DNA of 22,405 bases from CAZQAA01 sp964591255 (GCA_964591255.1 CAZQAA010000078.1:1-22405), one strand, 5' to 3'; counted from the stretch's first letter, positions 6,066 through 15,571 are shown. Notes: generated by a model not told the origin, from the letters alone. Numbers and translations are program-made.

Positions 6066-7328
6066 TCAGTCTCCAGCCAAAAAATCCGGGATTATCTCAC
6101 CCCGCAATAGGTCCTCAAAGGTCTCCCTTGTCCTGATGATATAAAATCTATCCCCTTTAACCATCACCTCGCAGGCACGCGGTCTTGAATTATAATTGGA
6201 AGACATACTGAATCCATAGGCACCTGCACTCATTATCGCCACCGATTCCCCGGGATTCAAGACGGGAATCACCCTGTCCTTTACGAAAAAATCACCGGAC
6301 TCACATATTGGACCCACAATATCAGCCTTAATTTCTCCACGGTCCTCCTTTTTCACCGGCCACACGGCATGATACGAGTTGTATAGGCTGGGTCTCATAA
6401 GATCATTCATCCCGGCATCGACAACAAAAAAGGTCTTCTCCCTCGTGACCTTACTATACAGGACCTTCGTTAACAAAATTCCCGCATTACCAACGATCAC
6501 CCGTCCCGGCTCCAAAATCAGGGTCAGGCTATTGTCTCCCAGTTCTTCCTGAATGCCACGGGCATATTCTGCGGGGTGGGGAGGATCTTCATTGTTATAG
6601 GTAATCCCAAGTCCGCCTCCAATATCAAGATACTTAATATGCATTCCCATGTTACGCAGGGTCTTTACTAGTGCCGTAAGCCTATTGAGTGCATCCACAA
6701 ACGGGCTGAGCTCCGTAAGCTGGGAGCCGATATGACAGGATACACCCAAGACAAACAGATTACCTAACGATGCGGCCATAGCGTATTTTTCAGGGACTTC
6801 ATCGATATCTATCCCGAATTTGTTCTCTTTAAGACCGGTAGATATATAGGGATGGGTCTTGGGATCAACATCCGGATTTACACGGATGGAAATGCCGGCT
6901 TTCTTTCCAATCCTGCCAGCCACCTCGTTTAATTTCAAAATTTCCTGTGTTGACTCAATATTGAACATCAATATACCGGATTTCAGGGCATACTCTAAAT
7001 CTTCAACCTTTTTGCCAACACCTGAATATACAATCTTTTCAGGACTAAATCCTGCCTTCAGGGCCCGGTAGAGCTCGCCTCCTGAAACAATATCCACGCC
7101 ACTACCCTCTCTGGAAAAAAGTCTCAGAATCGCCAAATTTGAATTGGATTTCATGGAAAAACAGGTGAGGTGCTTTACACGCTCAAAGGCACCGTCAACT
7201 GCTCTGAAGTGCTGCAACAATGTGGCATTAGAATAAAGGTAGAGCGGGGTCCCCACTTCCTCAACAATCCTTGAAACAGGGACATCTTCACAGTAAAGTT
7301 CATTGTTGATATAATTAAAATGGTGCAT
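6066..7328 (-). CDS. lysA: Diaminopimelate decarboxylase
   Basis: LysA decarboxylates meso-DAP to lysine using PLP. The 420-residue protein has the PLP lysine Lys60 in CFSMKSNSN. It also has the phosphate-binding HIGSQ (His199), GGGLGI at 237 and EPGR at 273-276. Cys342 in CESGD and Tyr371 in SAGAYGFSMSSNYNSRPR form the second half of the active site, contributed across the dimer. These are the fold-type III decarboxylase marks, and the CESGD motif separates it from ornithine/arginine decarboxylases. The start MHHFNYINNELYCEDVPV looks like the usual N-terminus, although no good ribosome site is visible. It begins six bases after the lipoprotein stop, so coupled translation is likely. Confidence 0.97.
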   Translation of the reverse strand: MHHFNYINNELYCEDVPVSRIVEEVGTPLYLYSNATLLQHFRAVDGAFERVKHLTCFSMKSNSNLAILRLFSREGSGVDIVSGGELYRALKAGFSPEKIVYSGVGKKVEDLEYALKSGILMFNIESTQEILKLNEVAGRIGKKAGISIRVNPDVDPKTHPYISTGLKENKFGIDIDEVPEKYAMAASLGNLFVLGVSCHIGSQLTELSPFVDALNRLTALVKTLRNMGMHIKYLDIGGGLGITYNNEDPPHPAEYARGIQEELGDNSLTLILEPGRVIVGNAGILLTKVLYSKVTREKTFFVVDAGMNDLMRPSLYNSYHAVWPVKKEDRGEIKADIVGPICESGDFFVKDRVIPVLNPGESVAIMSAGAYGFSMSSNYNSRPRACEVMVKGDRFYIIRTRETFEDLLRGEIIPDFLAGD

Positions 7329-7334
7329 CTGTTA

Positions 7335-7784
7335 TTAATGGTACAGGTCGATCTTTGCCATATTTGAAGGTGGACCTACTGAATTATCAGGACCAATCAG
7401 ACGGATACGGAAAAAGTGGAGCCCCTCCTTTTTCGGGCATGCAACCCGGCAGAAAAAGTTTTCGTCTTCAATGACCTCCCCTTTTATCTCTTTATACAAC
7501 CGGTATTCAATGGGACAAGCCTCACAAGGAGGATTATCTGCAGCATAACGGGTATGATATATCCTGCATCCAACAATATCCTGCAAGCTGACTTCCTGGC
7601 CCTTCTGCCCCACAATTTTGCCCCTAAAAAAAACAGTGCTGTCTTCCAGTTCAGCCGTCAACTGCGTGACGGCAAAGGGCATAACTACTTTGGGCAAAGA
7701 GGGAGGTCCCTTTTTGCCACATCCTGCAAATGCAAAAACGTACAAACATATCATACATGAGGCAACCGCCTCCCACCTTTTCAA
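7335..7784 (-). CDS. Small predicted lipoprotein between argH and lysA
   Basis: This 149-residue protein has a basic start (MKRW), a short hydrophobic segment and a lipobox ending FAGC, so acylation is expected at Cys22 followed by GKKGPP. A CGxKGP-type start is seen in small LptM-like lipoproteins, which in gammaproteobacteria also sit next to lysA/dapF. The rest (beta-rich, with cysteines in CEACPIEYR and CRVACPKKEG) does not match anything I can name. The start is TTG at 7784, chosen because AAGGAGGAG lies about seven bases upstream and because it provides the KR n-region. Its TTGA overlaps the argH TGA, giving tight coupling. The closing fold (FFRIRLIGPDNSVGPPS) resembles a fibronectin-like or beta-sandwich ending. 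It probably sits at the inner or outer membrane facing the periplasm. Confidence 0.8.
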   Translation of the reverse strand: MKRWEAVASCMICLYVFAFAGCGKKGPPSLPKVVMPFAVTQLTAELEDSTVFFRGKIVGQKGQEVSLQDIVGCRIYHTRYAADNPPCEACPIEYRLYKEIKGEVIEDENFFCRVACPKKEGLHFFRIRLIGPDNSVGPPSNMAKIDLYH

Positions 7785-9160
7785 AGCCCAAGCTCCTCCT
7801 TTGCCTTGTTCAGACTCTGTCTTACCATTTCAGGTCCCGTCCCGCCCACGATATTTCTTTTCTTAACAGACGAAATTGGCTCAAGCCACTCATAAACATC
7901 TTTATCAATCTGGATTGCAAAACCCTTCATTTCCTCCAGCGTGAGATCATGAAGCTCCTTTCCCTGCCCCATTGCAAAAAGGACCATATTTCCCACTATT
8001 TCATGGGCCCGGCGGAAAGATATCCCCTTTCGAACCAGGTAATCGGCCATGTCGGTAGCCGTCAGGAACCCCTTTTCAGTGGCAATTTTCAAACGATCTT
8101 CCTGAAAAGAAAGCTCTCCTAGAAGCCTCGCCATGATCTCAAGACAAATTTGCACAGTATCATACGTATCAAAAAGGGCCTCCTTATCTTCCTGCATATC
8201 CTTATTATAGGAAAGGGGTAGCCCCTTCATTACACTCAGGAGAGAAAACAGATGGCCGTATACCCTGCCGCTTTTTCCCCTGACAAGTTCCGGCATATCG
8301 GGATTTTTCTTTTGGGGCATTATGCTACTACCGGTGGAAAACGCGTCCGAGATGGCTACAAATCCGAATTCCTGGGTTGACCAGAGGATAATTTCCTCAC
8401 TCAGACGGCTTAAATGCATCATCAAGACCGAACATGCATATAAAAAATCTATGATGAAGTCCCTGTCACTTACCGCATCCATGCTGTTTTGGCTGATAAG
8501 GTCAAAGCCCAGTTCCTTTGCCACCATTTCCCGGTCCAGATCAAAGGTGGTTCCAGCCAGTGCGGCACTACCCAGTGGAAGAATATTTATTCGCTTTATG
8601 ACATCTTCAAATCTGTCCCTGTCCCGCTTCATCATCTCATAATATGCTAACATGTGATGGGCAATGAGCACGGGCTGGGCACGTTGCAGATGGGTATAAC
8701 CGGGCATAATCAAATCAAAATTCCTGTCAGCAAGCTCCACAAGGGCAATTTGCATCTCCTTGATCAAACTGACCAGCCGGTGAACAGCGTCCCTGACATA
8801 AAGTCTTTCATCCAGGGCCACCTGGTCGTTTCTACTCCTCCCTGTATGGAGCTTCTCCCCGACCTCGCCGATCTTTTCGATCAACAACCTCTCCACAAGG
8901 CTATGTACATCCTCGTAGTCATCCAAAGGAGGAAACTTCCCCTCATCAAATTCTCTCCTTATCTCCTCAAGACCCTTGATGATCTTCGCCGCCTCATCGT
9001 CCGTTATGACCTTCTGTTTTGCAAGCATCCGACAATGGGCCATACTCCCTTTGATATCATAGGGATAAAGACGAAAATCAAACCGTATGGAGGCATTAAA
9101 TCTGTCTACAAGGGCATCAGTCTTTTCCTGAAAACGTCCTCCCCAAACCTTTTTGCTCAT
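7781..9160 (-). CDS. argH: Argininosuccinate lyase
   Basis: ArgH cleaves argininosuccinate to arginine and fumarate, the last step of arginine synthesis. The 459-residue protein has the fumarase/aspartase superfamily signature GSSIMPQKKNPD at 277-288, which carries the catalytic serine loop. It also has TGRSRNDQVALD at 107-118 and GYTHLQRAQP with His157. The opening KVWGGRFQEKTD is the normal ArgH N-terminus. GAGG about eight bases before the ATG supports the start. It follows argG by 10 bases. The gene looks intact and of normal length. Confidence 0.97.
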   Translation of the reverse strand: MSKKVWGGRFQEKTDALVDRFNASIRFDFRLYPYDIKGSMAHCRMLAKQKVITDDEAAKIIKGLEEIRREFDEGKFPPLDDYEDVHSLVERLLIEKIGEVGEKLHTGRSRNDQVALDERLYVRDAVHRLVSLIKEMQIALVELADRNFDLIMPGYTHLQRAQPVLIAHHMLAYYEMMKRDRDRFEDVIKRINILPLGSAALAGTTFDLDREMVAKELGFDLISQNSMDAVSDRDFIIDFLYACSVLMMHLSRLSEEIILWSTQEFGFVAISDAFSTGSSIMPQKKNPDMPELVRGKSGRVYGHLFSLLSVMKGLPLSYNKDMQEDKEALFDTYDTVQICLEIMARLLGELSFQEDRLKIATEKGFLTATDMADYLVRKGISFRRAHEIVGNMVLFAMGQGKELHDLTLEEMKGFAIQIDKDVYEWLEPISSVKKRNIVGGTGPEMVRQSLNKAKEELGL

Positions 9161-9170
9161 ACAACAATCC

Positions 9171-10385
9171 TCATCCGCGGGCTTTTTCCAGCAACCTCGC
9201 TATCTTGAGGCGCAAACCGGAAAGCCGGATGAATCCCTCGGCATCTTTCTGGTTATAGACCTGGTCATCCTCGAATGTTGCAAAATCGGGATCATACAGA
9301 GATGTCCCGGATTTCCTTCCCACCACCGTACAGTTACCTTTATAGAGCTTTAGTCTCACAATCCCGTTCACCGTTCTCTGAGTCTCGTCAATAAGAGTCT
9401 GGAGCATCTTCCTTTCAGGGGCAAACCAAAAACCGTAATAAATCATCTCGGCATATCTGGGAAGGAGTCCATCACGAATATGCATCACCTCCCTGTCAAG
9501 AGTAATGGTCTCCATAGCCATATGGGCAATCCTCAGTATGGTCCCCCCAGGCGTCTCATATACTCCTCTCGACTTCATACCCACATATCGGTTCTCAACC
9601 ATATCCACCCTGCCTATGCCATTTTTTCCGCCAAGTTCGTTCAGGCAGGCGAGGAGTTCAGCGGGTGTCATGGACTGGCCGTCAACCGATACAGGATCGC
9701 CCTCTCTGAATTCAATTTCCACGTATGTGGCCTTATCAGGTGCCTTTTCAGGTGAAACAGACAAGACAAACATCTCTTCCGGAGGCTCATTCCATGTGTC
9801 TTCAAGGATGCCTCCCTCAAAACTGATATGTAAGAGATTCCTGTCACTTGAATAAGGCTTTTCCTTGGTCACAGGCACAGAGATACCCCTTGAACGTGCA
9901 TATTTCATGAGGTCTTCCCTGCCTCCAAAATCCCATAACCTCCACGGTGCAATAATTTTGAGATCCGGCTCCAGGGCCATATAGGCAAGTTCAAACCTCA
10001 CCTGATCATTGCCCTTTCCCGTAGCACCATGGGCCACGCTGTCAGCATGGGTCCTTCTGGCAGCCTCTACCTGACCTTTTGCAATAAGAGGCCTTGCAAG
10101 GGATGTCCCTAAAAGATAAGTGGATTCATAAATGGCGTTTGCCCTCATGGCAGGCCAGACAAAATCGCGTACAAATTCCTCTCTCATATTTTCCACAATT
10201 ACTTCATCCGCGCCTGTCTCCAACGCCTTCTCTTCTATCCCTCCTATTTCCCCTTCCCCCTGTCCCAGGTCTGCGGCATACGCAACCACGGGGCATTCAT
10301 ATGTCTCCTTAAGCCATTTCAAGATAACAGAGGTATCAAGACCTCCGGAATAGGCCAACACGACCTTGTTGATTCCTTTACTCAA
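9171..10385 (-). CDS. argG: Argininosuccinate synthase
   Basis: ArgG ligates citrulline and aspartate using ATP. The 404-residue protein has the PP-loop AYSGGLDTS at 11-19 and the family segments AHGATGKGNDQVRFE, APWRLWDFGGREDL and YVGMKSRGVYETPGGT. This is the short bacterial/eukaryotic type I form (about 400 residues), not the longer E. coli type. The start is TTG at 10385, supported by GGGAG about eight bases upstream and by VVLAYSGG beginning eight residues in. The stretch before the start contains a tandem AGGGAGATAA, so two overlapping ribosome-site-like copies sit between argF and argG. The argF stop is 14 bases upstream. Confidence 0.97.
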   Translation of the reverse strand: MSKGINKVVLAYSGGLDTSVILKWLKETYECPVVAYAADLGQGEGEIGGIEEKALETGADEVIVENMREEFVRDFVWPAMRANAIYESTYLLGTSLARPLIAKGQVEAARRTHADSVAHGATGKGNDQVRFELAYMALEPDLKIIAPWRLWDFGGREDLMKYARSRGISVPVTKEKPYSSDRNLLHISFEGGILEDTWNEPPEEMFVLSVSPEKAPDKATYVEIEFREGDPVSVDGQSMTPAELLACLNELGGKNGIGRVDMVENRYVGMKSRGVYETPGGTILRIAHMAMETITLDREVMHIRDGLLPRYAEMIYYGFWFAPERKMLQTLIDETQRTVNGIVRLKLYKGNCTVVGRKSGTSLYDPDFATFEDDQVYNQKDAEGFIRLSGLRLKIARLLEKARG

Positions 10386-10399
10386 TTTTTTATCTCCCT

Positions 10400-11302
10400 T
10401 TATCTCCCTTGTATCAATAAACTCTCTAAAAGTGCCTGATGCAGGTGCATCTTGTTTTCAGCCTGATCAAAAACAACGGAACGGGGGCCCTCAAAGACTT
10501 CCTCTGAGATTTCCTCCCCCGGATGGGCCGGAAGACAGTGCATTACAAGGACATCAGGTGCAGCAAGTCTCACCATCTCTTCGTTGATCTGATAGCCCTG
10601 GAAGTCCTTAACCCTTTGATCCCTCTCGGCATCCTGCCCCATGCTGGTCCATACATCAGTATTTATCACGTGAGATCCATGGACCGCCTCCTCAGGATCT
10701 TCCACTACCTTGACGTTTTCATCCGAACCCTGCAGGACCTCCTCTGAAGGCCAGTAACCAGGCGGACATGCGAGGATCAACTCAAACCGCATGATCCTGG
10801 CCAGATTGATCCATGAGTGGGCAACATTGTTTCCGTCTCCTATCCAGGCTACCCTCAGATCAGCCAAGCTCCCCCTCTTTTCCTTAACAGTCATTATATC
10901 GCTCAATACCTGACATGGGTGATACATATCAGTCAATGCGTTTATAACCGGTATATGCGACCACTCGGCCATTTCCTCAACAATTTCCTGCGAAAATGTC
11001 CTTATAGCCAGTATATCAAGATATCGTGACAGGACTCTGGCAGTATCCTTGACCGATTCGCCCCTGGAAAGCTGGGTATCGTTTCTGCTCAGAAAGATAG
11101 TCTGTCCCCCGAGCCGAAACATGGCCGTTTCAAAAGAGACACGTGTCCTCGTAGAAGTCTTCTCAAATATAAGGCCGAGGGTATATCCCATAAGCGGTCT
11201 TTTAGTGGCTCGGCCACCCTTTTTTATCACAAGCCCTCTCTCTATCAAGGCAAGGATTTCATCCTTTTTTAAATCCCGTATGGTCAGCACATCTTTCTTC
11301 AT
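10400..11302 (-). CDS. argF: Ornithine carbamoyltransferase
   Basis: ArgF makes citrulline from ornithine and carbamoyl phosphate. The 300-residue protein has the carbamoyl-phosphate motif STRTR at 50-54 with VSFE following. HPCQVLSD and the ornithine-binding HCLPAHPGEE (Cys256) are present, and DVWTSMGQ supplies the other substrate loop. HCLP together with STRTR marks it as an OTCase and not an aspartate carbamoyltransferase. The length is normal for an anabolic form. The 66-base gap to argD upstream shows no clear promoter, so it is probably read from the same transcript. Confidence 0.97.
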   Translation of the reverse strand: MKKDVLTIRDLKKDEILALIERGLVIKKGGRATKRPLMGYTLGLIFEKTSTRTRVSFETAMFRLGGQTIFLSRNDTQLSRGESVKDTARVLSRYLDILAIRTFSQEIVEEMAEWSHIPVINALTDMYHPCQVLSDIMTVKEKRGSLADLRVAWIGDGNNVAHSWINLARIMRFELILACPPGYWPSEEVLQGSDENVKVVEDPEEAVHGSHVINTDVWTSMGQDAERDQRVKDFQGYQINEEMVRLAAPDVLVMHCLPAHPGEEISEEVFEGPRSVVFDQAENKMHLHQALLESLLIQGR

Positions 11303-11368
11303 GATTCAGCACCAATTAAGGTCTCAAAGTTTCATAAATTTTGTTAGAGGTTGAAATCTCACCCTCGG

Positions 11369-12574
11369 TTAAGGCTTATCCTTAAATATCTCATCAAGCG
11401 TATCTATTAATCTATCTATCTCCTCTTTTCCTACAATAAGAGGAGGCAGAAAGCGAAGCACATTTTCCTGTGCACAATTAATCAAAAACCCCTTTTTCAA
11501 GCAGGCATCCACAAAGGGACCTCCCGGGACCTGCAATTCCATACCAAGTATAAGGCCTAATCCACGAACATCTATAATAAAATCATATTGTTGTGAAAGA
11601 TCCTCAAGCCTTTCCTTGAAGTACGCGCCCACATTGCGACAATGCTCAATCCATCCATCTTCAACAAGGCTTTTTATAACCTGCAATGAAACGGCAGTTA
11701 TAAGCGGTGTACCGCCAAAGGTGGTTGCATGGCTGCCAGGGCCGAATGCCCCACTCAAATCCTCTGTTGCCAGCATAGTACCAATAGGCAGGCCGTTTCC
11801 AAGTGCCTTGGCAAGGGTCATGATATCCGGCCTGATCCCATAATGCTCATAGGCAAACAGCTTACCTGTACGCCCCATACCTACCTGAACCTCATCGAAA
11901 ATCAGAAGTATATCCCGCTCATCACATAATTGCCGGACATTTTTCAAATAATCCGGATCAGGGCATACCACACCCCCTTCTCCCTGGATCGGCTCAAGCA
12001 ATACCGCACATACCGATTCATCTATAGCCTGGACAAGAGCAGAGAAGTCATTAAAAGGGACAAAACTGAATCCCCCTAAGAGAGGATCATACCCCTTCTG
12101 TATCTTTTTCTGCCCTGTAGCAGATAAGGTGGCCATGGTCCGCCCGTGAAATGATCCCACCATGGAGATGATGGTGTTTCTGCGAGATCCGAATTTATCA
12201 TTTGCCCATCGCCTTGCAAGCTTAATGGCAGCCTCATTGGCCTCGGCCCCGCTATTACAGAAAAAGGCCCTGTCGGCAAAAGAGTTTTCCACCAGAAACC
12301 GTGCCAATTCCACCTGGGGCCTGGTGTAATAGAGGTTTGAGACATGTACCAGTTTTTTTGCCTGAGCATAAATTGCACTTGCAACAACCGGAGAGGAATG
12401 ACCCAGGGCACATACGGCAATACCTCCCACAAAATCGAGATATTGATTCCCATCTTCATCCCAGACCCGGCAGCCCTCTCCCCTCACAAGTGTTATAGGA
12501 AACCGGCTGTAAGTCCGGAACATATATCTGTCTGCCTGGGTTATAGTATCTTCTTTTCCTAAATGATTTTCCAT
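11369..12574 (-). CDS. argD: Acetylornithine aminotransferase
   Basis: ArgD is a PLP class-III transaminase that converts N-acetylglutamate semialdehyde to N-acetylornithine. In many bacteria it also serves the succinyl-DAP step of lysine synthesis. The 401-residue protein has FCNSGAEANEAAIKLAR at 105-121, the aspartate of IFDEVQVGMGRTG at 226-237 and the PLP lysine Lys256 in TLAKALGNG. A dual role would fit its place beside lysA/dapF/dapA, but the sequence alone does not show it. An AAGAGAT stretch precedes the ATG as a modest ribosome site. The 60 bases to argB hold no visible terminator. Confidence 0.96.
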   Translation of the reverse strand: MENHLGKEDTITQADRYMFRTYSRFPITLVRGEGCRVWDEDGNQYLDFVGGIAVCALGHSSPVVASAIYAQAKKLVHVSNLYYTRPQVELARFLVENSFADRAFFCNSGAEANEAAIKLARRWANDKFGSRRNTIISMVGSFHGRTMATLSATGQKKIQKGYDPLLGGFSFVPFNDFSALVQAIDESVCAVLLEPIQGEGGVVCPDPDYLKNVRQLCDERDILLIFDEVQVGMGRTGKLFAYEHYGIRPDIMTLAKALGNGLPIGTMLATEDLSGAFGPGSHATTFGGTPLITAVSLQVIKSLVEDGWIEHCRNVGAYFKERLEDLSQQYDFIIDVRGLGLILGMELQVPGGPFVDACLKKGFLINCAQENVLRFLPPLIVGKEEIDRLIDTLDEIFKDKP

Positions 12575-12634
12575 GGCTTAAATCTCTTCTTATGACTTGC
12601 CAATGTCAAAACGATCTGTATTGCGGCTCCTGTG

Positions 12635-13516
12635 TCAAGATATTATTTCCGTTCCGATCCCACCCTTGGTAAAGACCTCCAGCAAAATGGCATGATCCTC
12701 ACGACCATCTATAATATGGGCCTTTTTCACACCGGTCTCAAGGGCATGAATACAACAGTTTACCTTGGGAAGCATACCTCCCTTTATGGTCCCATCGCTC
12801 ATTAATTGGCGAGCCTCATCACTCCTTAGAGTTGAGATCAGATTGCCGTCCTTGTCGAGTACGCCTTTTGTATCCGTGATAAGGACAAGTTTCCTGGCCT
12901 TAAGCGATGATGCGATCCGGCCCGCTACAAGATCTGCATTGATATTATAAGTCTCTCCCCGCTTGCCCGCCCCCACCGGGGCGATAACAGGAATGAAGTT
13001 GCTTTCTATAAGGCCCGTTATTACTCCTGTATCCACTGAAACGATCTCTCCTACCATACCTATATCTATAATCTCTGGCGGTTGGTCATCACCTTTACTC
13101 TTCATGTACTTCATTTTCTCTGCCGTTATAAGCCGGCCATCTTTCCCCGACAGGCCAACAGCACGCCCATCATTCTGATTGATGAGGTTCACGATCTCCT
13201 TATTGACCTTCCCTACCAGGACCATCTCGATTACATCCATGGTCTGCTGGTCGGTCACACGCATACCACCTACAAATTCTGATTCAATGGCCAGCCTCTT
13301 CAGAAAATCGCCTATCTGAGGCCCCCCTCCATGAACCACAATGGGATTCATCCCAACATACTTCATCAGTATAATATCAAGGGCAAAATTCCGTTTCAGC
13401 CGTTCATTGACCATGGCATGACCGCCATACTTCACTACAATGGTGCTTCCGTTAAACCTCTGGATATAAGGCAGCGCCTCAATAAGTATTTTTGCCCTTT
13501 CTATCCGGCTTGTCAT
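12635..13516 (-). CDS. argB: Acetylglutamate kinase
   Basis: ArgB phosphorylates N-acetylglutamate, the second step of arginine synthesis. The 293-residue protein has KYGGHAM at 29-35 and VHGGGPQIGD at 61-70, the nucleotide and substrate glycine loops. The C-terminal half has the expected NINADLVAGRIA and KGGMLPKV motifs. An N-terminal helix of about 25 residues (ERAKILIEALPYIQRFNG) precedes the first strand. In known structures this extension makes the ring-shaped hexamer that is inhibited by arginine, and E. coli-type enzymes lack it. Feedback inhibition here is therefore a reasonable inference. Its ATG overlaps the hslU stop (ATGA). Confidence 0.97.
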   Translation of the reverse strand: MTSRIERAKILIEALPYIQRFNGSTIVVKYGGHAMVNERLKRNFALDIILMKYVGMNPIVVHGGGPQIGDFLKRLAIESEFVGGMRVTDQQTMDVIEMVLVGKVNKEIVNLINQNDGRAVGLSGKDGRLITAEKMKYMKSKGDDQPPEIIDIGMVGEIVSVDTGVITGLIESNFIPVIAPVGAGKRGETYNINADLVAGRIASSLKARKLVLITDTKGVLDKDGNLISTLRSDEARQLMSDGTIKGGMLPKVNCCIHALETGVKKAHIIDGREDHAILLEVFTKGGIGTEIIS

Positions 13517-14919
13517 AGGATATACCTGCTCAGGTTCTCGTCTTCTAAAATCCCTTCCAATTTCTTTTCCACATCCTCTTTGGTGATCCTTACTACCTTT
13601 TCCGCCATGTCCGGAGCATCAAAAGAGATATCATCCAAAAGTTTCTCCATAACCGTGTGTAATCGTCGGGCACCAATATTCTCCGTCCTGTCGTTCACCA
13701 TACTGGCCATGGCAGCCACCTCTCTTACGGCCGAATCCTCAAATATTAAATCTATCCCTTCCGTGGTAAGAAGGGCCTTGTACTGAGTAATAAGCGCGTT
13801 CTTAGGTTCCGTAAGGATCCTGATAAAATCTTCCATGGAAAGAGAATCAAGCTCTACCCTGATAGGGAACCTCCCCTGCAGCTCCGGAAGGAGATCCGAA
13901 GGTCGGCTGACGTTAAACGCACCTGCGGCAATAAACAGTATATGATCCGTCTTCACCATTCCGTACTTGGTAGTGACAGTTGACCCCTCAACAATCGGCA
14001 GAAGATCTCGCTGAACTCCCTCCCTGGATACGTCCGGCCCGTAAGAAGATTCGGATCCTGCTACTTTGTCAAGCTCGTCCAAAAAAATTATACCGTTCTG
14101 TTCCGTTATGCGGATAGCCTGATCCACCACCTTATCCATGTCGATAAGCCGCTGTGATTCCTCTTGAAATATTATCTCCATTGCCTCCGGAATTTTCACA
14201 CGTCTCTTCTTTTTCTTTGAAGGAAAAATATTGCCAAAAACCTCCTTTACATTAAATTCCATCTCTTCAAGCCCTGCCGCAGAAAATATTTCTACCATGG
14301 GGACATTACTGTTTGTCACTTCCAACTCAACATAGCGCTCATCCAGTTTTCCGTCCCTTAACATTCGCCGCAGCTTTTCACGGGTGGATGCGCCATCTGT
14401 TTTTTCCGACTTGACCACCTCTAAAACCCTTTCCTTCTCTCCCTCTTCTACCTCCTGATCATCTTCCCTCTTTTTCGGCAGCAATATGTCAAGCATCCTT
14501 TCTTCAGCAAGTTCAAGGGCCTTGGACTCAACATTTTTCTGCTCTTCTTTCTTGGCCATATTGACAGCCAGTTCCGTCAAATCCCTTATCATGGATTCCA
14601 CGTCACGCCCCACATAACCCACTTCTGTAAACTTGGTGGCTTCTACCTTCAGGAAAGGAGAATTGGCAAGGCGAGCCAATCTCCTGGCAATTTCCGTCTT
14701 CCCAACCCCTGTTGGGCCTATCATAATGATATTTTTAGGAGCAATCTCATCTCTCAGCTCAGGCGGAACCTGCTGACGCCGCCACCTGTTCCTGAGTGCA
14801 ATGGCCACCGACCGTTTTGCCTGATGCTGCCCAATGATATATTTATCCAGTTCAGCGACTATCTCTCTTGGTGTCAAGACCTCCACCAACCTCTCTTCCC
14901 TCTTTTCATCATGTTTCAT
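13513..14919 (-). CDS. hslU: HslU ATPase/unfoldase of the HslUV protease
   Basis: HslU is the AAA+ ring that unfolds proteins and feeds them to HslV. The 468-residue protein has Walker A GPTGVGKT at 68-75, Walker B IIFLDELDKV at about 274-283 and an intermediate domain rich in charged residues (about 130-240). It has the arginine-finger region and the family C-terminus ending SRYIL, which docks into HslV. It is a little longer than E. coli HslU (443 residues), mainly from the N-terminus (MKHDEKREERLVEV) and the I-domain. GGAGTGA, overlapping the hslV stop, serves as ribosome site. It is followed by argB with an ATGA overlap, so arginine synthesis is co-transcribed with the protease. Confidence 0.97.
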   Translation of the reverse strand: MKHDEKREERLVEVLTPREIVAELDKYIIGQHQAKRSVAIALRNRWRRQQVPPELRDEIAPKNIIMIGPTGVGKTEIARRLARLANSPFLKVEATKFTEVGYVGRDVESMIRDLTELAVNMAKKEEQKNVESKALELAEERMLDILLPKKREDDQEVEEGEKERVLEVVKSEKTDGASTREKLRRMLRDGKLDERYVELEVTNSNVPMVEIFSAAGLEEMEFNVKEVFGNIFPSKKKKRRVKIPEAMEIIFQEESQRLIDMDKVVDQAIRITEQNGIIFLDELDKVAGSESSYGPDVSREGVQRDLLPIVEGSTVTTKYGMVKTDHILFIAAGAFNVSRPSDLLPELQGRFPIRVELDSLSMEDFIRILTEPKNALITQYKALLTTEGIDLIFEDSAVREVAAMASMVNDRTENIGARRLHTVMEKLLDDISFDAPDMAEKVVRITKEDVEKKLEGILEDENLSRYIL

Positions 14920-14928
14920 AACTAAAAA

Positions 14929-15492
14929 TCACTCCGCTTGCCCGAGTTCGTGGATAACCACCTCTTCATTGGTATAAACACATATGGAAGCTGCTATCTT
15001 CATGGCCTCACGGGCTATAGCCACGGCATCCAAATCAGAATACGCCACAAGGGCACGTGCTGCGGAAAGGGCATACGGCCCACCAGATCCAATAGCGGCA
15101 ACGGATTCGTCAGGTTCTATCACATCCCCTGTGCCGGAAATCATGAGCATATGATCCTCATCCAGCGCAAGCAGCAGGGCCTCAAGACGTCTCAAAATTT
15201 TGTCCGTTCTCCAGTCTTTGGCCAATTCCACAGCGGCCCTAACCAAATTTCCGTTATAGGTTTCAAGCTTGGACTCCAGCCTCTCGAAGAGATTAAAGGC
15301 ATCAGCCGCCGCTCCTGCAATCCCCACCAGCACCTGATCTTTATACATATAACGAACTTTTGTCGCCTTGTGTTTCATGATGGTATCACCGAAACTCACC
15401 TGGCCATCACCGGCCATCACCGACCGTCCCTCTTTTCTTACTGCAAGTATGGTAGTAGACCTAATCCTTGCAATACCAGTTTTATTTACCAT
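14929..15492 (-). CDS. hslV: HslV peptidase of the HslUV protease
   Basis: HslV is the N-terminal-threonine peptidase of the bacterial proteasome-like complex. The 187-residue protein contains TTILAVRKEGRSVMAGDGQ, with the catalytic Thr13 exposed after removal of a 12-residue leader (MVNKTGIARIRS). E. coli HslV loses only its methionine. Lys45-like and GSGG motifs follow (AIGSGGPYALSAARAL). GGAGA lies about six bases upstream of the ATG. It is the first protease gene of the hslV-hslU pair and lies 84 bases downstream of xerC, a pairing common in several phyla. Confidence 0.96.
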   Translation of the reverse strand: MVNKTGIARIRSTTILAVRKEGRSVMAGDGQVSFGDTIMKHKATKVRYMYKDQVLVGIAGAAADAFNLFERLESKLETYNGNLVRAAVELAKDWRTDKILRRLEALLLALDEDHMLMISGTGDVIEPDESVAAIGSGGPYALSAARALVAYSDLDAVAIAREAMKIAASICVYTNEEVVIHELGQAE

Positions 15493-15536
15493 GTCTGTCT
15501 CCAGTTTATCAGCAATAATTTTTTTCTGAATTAAAC

Positions 15537-15571
15537 ATTATATTCATCATATTAACAGCTTATGTTAACAG
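15537..15571 (-). promoter_or_regulatory. Candidate promoter/operator of hslVU-arg with TTAACAG repeats
   Basis: On the minus strand a perfect TATAAT (plus-strand 15537-15542) lies 44 bases upstream of the hslV ATG. No well-spaced -35 is seen; the best, TTAACA, is 20 bases away. On the plus strand TTAACAG occurs twice, at 15552-15558 and 15565-15571, a direct repeat of period 13 next to the -10. It may bind a regulator. TTATGTTAACA at 15560-15570 also resembles one arm of a dif site. Confidence 0.35.

Noticed and set aside
10380..10402. Duplicated AGGGAGATAA between argF and argG as a regulatory repeat
   Set aside because: It is explained by the argF stop region plus the argG ribosome site; too short for more.
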